From assembly GCF_003024675.1 (NCBI RefSeq), contig NZ_PYLP01000002.1, forward strand, positions 62,001-126,000: 64,000 bases of DNA. The letters run 5' to 3'. The stretch's first letter is position 1; each line of letters starts with the position of its first letter. Under the pieces are notes generated by a model, which saw nothing but the letters and a program-made list of their open reading frames with translations, was not told where the DNA came from and did not search any database. Of the stretch, positions 60,495 through 64,000 are shown piece by piece. This stretch comes from Faecalibacillus faecis. Its GTDB lineage: Bacteria > Bacillota_I > Bacilli_A > Erysipelotrichales > Coprobacillaceae. The position numbers and the translations under genes are program-made.

Positions 60495-61394
60495 ATGAGA
60501 AAACAATTCAATTTACAATTATTTGCTGCACCAACAAATACAACAGTTACAACTGATTTAGAACCAGGTATTTCTATCGATTATACTTCTAGAATCAGTT
60601 CAAATATTAATGAATTACAAGATTTATTAGGGGTTACTGAATTAACACCAATGTCTTCAGGAACAACAATCAAAATCTATAAAATGGAGGTTGGCACAGT
60701 TGCTCCTCAAGTTGGAGAAGGTGAAACAATCGGTTTAACTAAAGTAACTAGAAAGAAAGTCAAAGATATTGACCTAGTATTAGAAAAATATCGTAAATCA
60801 ACTACTGCCGAAGCAATTCAACGTTCAGGACGTAATATTGCTATCAATCAAACTGATGAAAAAATGGTCGGTGTCATTCAAGGACAAATCAAAAAGACTT
60901 TCTATTCTACATTAAAAGAAGGTACTGGTACTGCTACTGGTAAAACTTTACAATCTGCCTTATCTGCAGTGTGGGGAGAATTAGTTAAACATTATAAAGA
61001 TGAAACAGTTACACCTATTTATTTTGTATCTACAGATGATATTGCTGAATATTTAGGTTCAAAAGAAATCACTTTACAAACTGCTTATGGATTCACATAC
61101 TTAAAGAATTTCTTAGGTTTAGGTGATGTCATCGTTTCACCTGAATTAGAAAAAGGTACAGTATATGGTACTGCCAAAGAAAACATTGCGGGTGCTTATA
61201 TCCCAACAAACAATGGGGATGTTGCTGATACATTTGGCTTAACAAGTGATACAACAGGTCTAGTAGGTATGGTTCATACTTCTAAAACAGACAATGCAAC
61301 AATTGAAACATTATTAATGTGTGGTGTTAAATTCTTCGTTGAATATGTTGATGGCGTATTCAAAGGAACAATCACTCCGGGAGATGCTGCTTAA
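60495..61394 (+). CDS. Major capsid protein (HK97 fold)
   Basis: 299 residues: FSIDYTSRISSNINELQDLLGV-like N-arm (here ISIDYTSRISSN), ALSAVWGELVKHYKDETVTPIYFVS and C-terminal TLLMCGVKFFVEYVDGVFKGT, the pattern of Firmicutes siphophage capsids. N terminus RKQFNLQLFAAP with predicted Prp cleavage between Phe10 and Ala11. SD AAAAAGGAG. The stop overlaps the next gene. Confidence 0.9.
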   Translation: MRKQFNLQLFAAPTNTTVTTDLEPGISIDYTSRISSNINELQDLLGVTELTPMSSGTTIKIYKMEVGTVAPQVGEGETIGLTKVTRKKVKDIDLVLEKYRKSTTAEAIQRSGRNIAINQTDEKMVGVIQGQIKKTFYSTLKEGTGTATGKTLQSALSAVWGELVKHYKDETVTPIYFVSTDDIAEYLGSKEITLQTAYGFTYLKNFLGLGDVIVSPELEKGTVYGTAKENIAGAYIPTNNGDVADTFGLTSDTTGLVGMVHTSKTDNATIETLLMCGVKFFVEYVDGVFKGTITPGDAA

Positions 61395-61648
61395 TGTATG
61401 TTGCAATTAAAAGATTTTCTGATTTAACAGATGATGATCATATTTATGATACTGGTGATGTGTACCCTAGAGATGGCTTTGAACCATCTAGGGAACGTAT
61501 CATTGAATTGGCAACATCAAAAAATAAACTAGAAACACCACTCATCACTTATATTGAGGATGAAGAAAAAAACATTGAAGAAAATGATAAAGTAGAAGAT
61601 GAAAAGCAAACGCCTAAGAAAACAACTAAAAAAGCTAAAAGTGAATAG
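61394..61648 (+). CDS. Small post-capsid phage protein
   Basis: 84 residues: beta-rich N terminus (YVAIKRFSDLTDDDHIYDTGDVYPRDGFEPSRERI) and a Lys/Glu/Thr-rich disordered tail. Common just after the capsid gene in such phages; possibly head decoration. Start overlaps the capsid stop. Confidence 0.7.
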   Translation: MYVAIKRFSDLTDDDHIYDTGDVYPRDGFEPSRERIIELATSKNKLETPLITYIEDEEKNIEENDKVEDEKQTPKKTTKKAKSE

Positions 61649-61650
61649 TT

Positions 61651-61974
61651 ATGGCAATCATTGATGATGTAACTGCGTTATTAGGATTTCCTGAAGAAAA
61701 ACCTAACAGGACATTAGATGTGATTATTCGTCTTACTACTAATCGTTTAAAAACACTATTGGATGTTGAAGAAGTACCAACTGAATTAGAATATATTGTT
61801 ACTGAAGTTTCAATTGTTAGATATAACAAGATTGGTTCTGAAGGAGTCACAAGTCATTCCGTTGAAGGAGAAACCATGTCATTCAGTGACAATGATTTCA
61901 AGGGGTATCTAAATGATATAGAAGTTTGGAAAAATAAAAAGAACGAAGTAAAAGGAGTTGTCAAATTCTTATGA
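61651..61974 (+). CDS. Head-tail connector protein
   Basis: 107 residues, helical (VTALLGFPEEKPNRTLDVIIRLTTNRLKTLLDVEEVPTELEYIVTEVSIVRYN-type), matching the gp15/gp6-like phage connector family that binds the portal. First of the connector-completion gene series. Overlaps the next gene by 4 bp. Confidence 0.8.
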   Translation: MAIIDDVTALLGFPEEKPNRTLDVIIRLTTNRLKTLLDVEEVPTELEYIVTEVSIVRYNKIGSEGVTSHSVEGETMSFSDNDFKGYLNDIEVWKNKKNEVKGVVKFL

Positions 61975-62279
61975 GATATGACACTCCTATTTATTTTCAA
62001 AAAGTTACACAAGGTGAGTATGATCCTACTACCGGAGATTATGGAGAGGATACAGTAGATGAAACCTGTGTAATGGCATCTGTCATGGATACAAGGACTG
62101 AAACAATGCAAATTGTTTATGGTTCTATCAAGCAAGGAAGCAAAACGATTCATATTCAAAACCATTATGATAAGTCCTACGATTCTATTAGAATTGATAA
62201 TAAGATTTATCGAGTGGATTATTCTAGAAAACTTAGAAATAAACAGTCGTTTATCGTTCATGAGGTGCAAAATGGGTAG
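61971..62279 (+). CDS. Head closure protein (gp16-like)
   Basis: 102 residues, beta-rich: DTPIYFQKVTQGEYDPTTGDYG, KTIHIQNHYDKSYDSIRIDNKIYRVDYSRKL. Size and order fit the SPP1 gp16-like head-closure/stopper protein. ATGA overlap with the connector. Confidence 0.72.
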   Translation: MRYDTPIYFQKVTQGEYDPTTGDYGEDTVDETCVMASVMDTRTETMQIVYGSIKQGSKTIHIQNHYDKSYDSIRIDNKIYRVDYSRKLRNKQSFIVHEVQNG

Positions 62280-62622
62280 AAGCATAAAAATTACAGGCGT
62301 TAAAGAATTAGAGGCTAAACTAAAGAAAAATGCAACTCTTGATGATGCTAGAACTGTTGTTAAGAAAAATGGTGCGGATTTGCAATCGCGAATGACAAGA
62401 AATGCGGTCTTTGTCAAAGGATACTCAACCGGTGCAACTAAAAGAAGTATTAGAAGTGCATTTACAGATTCTAATTTGACTGTAACAGTTGAGCCAACAA
62501 CCAGCTATGCATCTTACCCGGAATATGGGACACGATATATGGCGGCCCAACCTTTTGTACGGCCATCTTTCAACATTCAAAAAGAAATCTTCAAAAGAGA
62601 ACTAAAGAAACTAATGAAATGA
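62272..62622 (+). CDS. HK97 gp10-like tail-head joining protein
   Basis: 116 residues from ATG 62272 (a longer frame is a shadow inside the previous gene). Family motif SIKITGVKELEAKLKKN...VKKNGADLQSRMTRNA and YPEYGTRYMAAQPFVRPSF. Completes the neck of siphophages. SD GAGGTG. Confidence 0.85.
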   Translation: MGRSIKITGVKELEAKLKKNATLDDARTVVKKNGADLQSRMTRNAVFVKGYSTGATKRSIRSAFTDSNLTVTVEPTTSYASYPEYGTRYMAAQPFVRPSFNIQKEIFKRELKKLMK

Positions 62623-62630
62623 GGTGTGTT

Positions 62631-63047
62631 ATGGATCCTCAACAAGAATTATTCAGTTACTTGTTAGTAACGCTAAAAAAAGAATATCGGGATATGGTTT
62701 TTGATGGCTTTATGCCACCTGAAAAAACAACATATCCTTTTATTTATCTTGCTGACAGTCAACAAACTGATGACTATAGCAATAAAACAGCCATCTTCAA
62801 TAACGTGTATCAAACCATTCACATATGGAATGACTCGCCTAAAAAAAGAGGAACTGTTTCTAATATGGCATTAAAAATAAAAAACATTGTAAGAAGATTG
62901 GAATACACGAGCAATTACAAGTGGGAAATTAGAAATATTGAACAAAGAATTTTGGAAGATACGACAACTAAGACACCACTTATGCATGTTGTGTTAGAGT
63001 TAGAATTCAAATCTTCTAGTAAAGGAGGAAAAAGAAGTGATCAATAA
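62631..63047 (+). CDS. Tail completion (tail terminator-like) protein
   Basis: 138 residues from ATG 62631 after GAGGTGTGTT. Motifs PQQELFSYLLVTLKKEY, PFIYLADSQQTDDYSNKT, VYQTIHIWND, a pattern of gp17/tail-terminator proteins. It overlaps the major tail protein gene by 11 bp. Confidence 0.78.
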   Translation: MDPQQELFSYLLVTLKKEYRDMVFDGFMPPEKTTYPFIYLADSQQTDDYSNKTAIFNNVYQTIHIWNDSPKKRGTVSNMALKIKNIVRRLEYTSNYKWEIRNIEQRILEDTTTKTPLMHVVLELEFKSSSKGGKRSDQ

Positions 63048-63585
63048 AATTGATTTGCAATTATTTGCTGATGAAAGTCCTGAAACGATTTCAGGAAAAA
63101 AACTTGTCTACTTATTTAGAGTGGCAGAAGATTCAAAAACAGAAAATGCAGGTGCTTTAGCTTTTGTAACCGAAAATGAAAGAACAACATCTAAAGATGC
63201 TGATTCTACACAAACGAAAGATGGAAATGTTCGTACACCTGGTGCTGCTGAAATTGAAATCACAAGTACATCATTATTGCCTAAAGGGGATAAGATGATT
63301 GATAAATTAGAATCAGCAATGCTAAATGACAAACTTGTAGAATGCTGGGAGGTAAATTTAGCTGAACCTGGTTCTAGCGCAAATAGTGGTAAATATAAAT
63401 CAAAATATTATCAAGGATATATTACTGAATTAGGAATTTCTTCTAATGCTGAAGATAATGTTGAAGTAAGTATCACTTATGGAGCTAACGGTCAAGGTGC
63501 AGATGGATACGCAACGTTGACTGATGAGCAAAAAGAAATTGCATCTTACGTCTATAAAGATGTAATAAAAGAAAGCGGAGAATAG
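63037..63585 (+). CDS. Major tail protein
   Basis: 182 residues of the phi13/TP901-1 type: KKLVYLFRVAEDSKTENAGALAFVTENE, TKDGNVRTPGAAEIEITSTSL. GTG start 8 nt after AAAGGAGG. N terminus INKIDLQLFADES contains the Prp motif, predicted cleavage between Phe10 and Ala11. Followed by a terminator, typical of abundant tail-tube genes. Confidence 0.88.
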   Translation: MINKIDLQLFADESPETISGKKLVYLFRVAEDSKTENAGALAFVTENERTTSKDADSTQTKDGNVRTPGAAEIEITSTSLLPKGDKMIDKLESAMLNDKLVECWEVNLAEPGSSANSGKYKSKYYQGYITELGISSNAEDNVEVSITYGANGQGADGYATLTDEQKEIASYVYKDVIKESGE

Positions 63586-63613
63586 GACGGGTATTTATAT
63601 CCGTTCTTTTTAT
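63585..63613 (+). terminator. Terminator after the major tail protein
   Basis: ACGGGTA/TATCCGT stem (one G-U) with two more outer pairs, then TCTTTTTATTT. Confidence 0.75.
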
Positions 63614-63634
63614 TTGGATTGAGAGGAGAAAATT

Positions 63635-64000
63635 ATGGAATTAACTATTGAAAACAAAACATATAATTTTAGATTTGGAATTGGATTTGTAAGATATTTA
63701 GATGGAAAATCTTCAATTGAACAAAATGGTGTTCAATTTGGAATTGGATTGGAAACATTGATTCCAAACTTATTAACAGGAAATACTGTTACTTTATCTG
63801 ATTGTTTATTTGTAGCAAATAGAACTGAAAACCCAAGAGTCACTCAAGAACAGCTTGATAATTATATCGATAATGAAAATACAGATATTGATGGCCTTTT
63901 TGACGATGTGTTAAAAGAGTTAAAAAAGTCGAATGCTACAAAGAAGAAAGCAAAGATGATAATGAAAGAGTACGAAGAAAAAATGCAAGAAACACAGGAT
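63635..64000 (+). CDS. Tail assembly chaperone, truncated by window end
   Basis: At least 122 residues; no stop before the window edge. MELTIENKTYNFRFGIGFVRYLDG is the start typical of Firmicutes siphophage tail assembly chaperones (gpG-like), which follow the major tail gene and usually make a frameshifted longer form before the tape-measure gene. SD GAGAGGAG. Confidence 0.82.
   Translation, partial: MELTIENKTYNFRFGIGFVRYLDGKSSIEQNGVQFGIGLETLIPNLLTGNTVTLSDCLFVANRTENPRVTQEQLDNYIDNENTDIDGLFDDVLKELKKSNATKKKAKMIMKEYEEKMQETQD

Larger units (their letters stand above)
33221..64000. mobile_element. Temperate siphophage prophage (left portion)
   Basis: Inserted between rbfA and the expected truB. 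Module order is integrase, lysogenic cargo, CI repressor (all - strand), then early regulators, recombination/replication, late regulator, packaging, head and tail genes (+ strand). Portal, MuF, HK97-fold capsid and TP901-type tail indicate a long non-contractile-tailed phage. The right end, lysis genes and attR lie outside the window. Small genes at 40283, 40784 and 52876 carry lesions, but all large structural genes are open. Confidence 0.97.

Noticed and set aside
61854-62417. 187-codon - strand frame
   Set aside because: Runs antisense across two well-defined connector genes and part of a third, with no SD or promoter.

Overview
This is a low-GC Firmicutes (Bacillota) chromosome segment with a prophage integrated in it. 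The gene order smc-ftsY-ylxM-ffh-rpsP-khpA-rimM-trmD-rplS-lepB-rbgA-rnhB-dprA-topA-trmFO-xer-rpsB-tsf-pyrH-frr-uppS-cdsA-dxr-rseP-polC-rimP-nusA-ylxR-ylxQ-infB-rbfA is the Bacillus-type housekeeping neighbourhood, but codY, hslVU, proS and rnc are missing from their usual places. SMC is about 200 residues shorter than the Bacillus protein. Very AT-rich sequence, short-armed SMC and this gene set fit an Erysipelotrichia-like gut bacterium. That placement is inference; no rRNA gene is present to confirm it.

Region 1 (1-33220) is host core, all on the + strand: a 5'-truncated sensor histidine kinase, xpt, chromosome segregation and SRP genes, ribosomal proteins with their maturation and tRNA-modification factors, signal peptidase, topoisomerase I, translation factors, UMP kinase, isoprenoid and phospholipid synthesis (uppS, cdsA, dxr), site-2 protease, PolC and the nusA-infB operon. 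Intrinsic terminators sit tightly at many junctions, often with the stop codon inside the hairpin stem. Promoters of the extended -10 type (TGTTATAAT) recur.

Region 2 (33221-38650) is the lysogeny module of a temperate siphophage inserted just after the rbfA terminator: tyrosine integrase, a small acidic protein, a lipoprotein, a ThsB-like TIR protein, a SLATT/DUF4231 membrane protein, a zinc-ribbon DUF4145 protein and a CI-type repressor, all on the - strand. One small phage gene on the + strand lies inside this block. The TIR, SLATT and DUF4145 genes look like cargo carried between integrase and repressor and are a candidate anti-phage defence cluster. A candidate twin-hairpin small RNA lies beside the TIR gene.

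Region 3 (38650-53000) is early/replication: Cro-like and excisionase-like regulators, several structured or antisense RNA candidates, a YqaJ exonuclease plus RecT recombination pair, DnaD-like initiator, helicase loader, SSB, RusA resolvase, PcfK/PcfJ and a string of tiny genes. Three small genes here carry lesions; two of them are single in-frame TGA codons.

Region 4 (53000-64000) is late: an ArpU-like regulator, nine tandem 11-bp repeats, TerS/TerL, portal, a MuF head protein carrying an ADP-ribosyltransferase-like toxin domain, a zincin, a Prp-type cysteine protease, scaffold, HK97-fold capsid, connectors and tail genes, running off the window in the tail assembly chaperone. Scaffold, capsid and major tail protein each carry the N-terminal LQLFA motif that Prp proteases cleave, so the phage appears to encode its own maturation protease. 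No tRNA, rRNA, insertion sequence or CRISPR array was seen.
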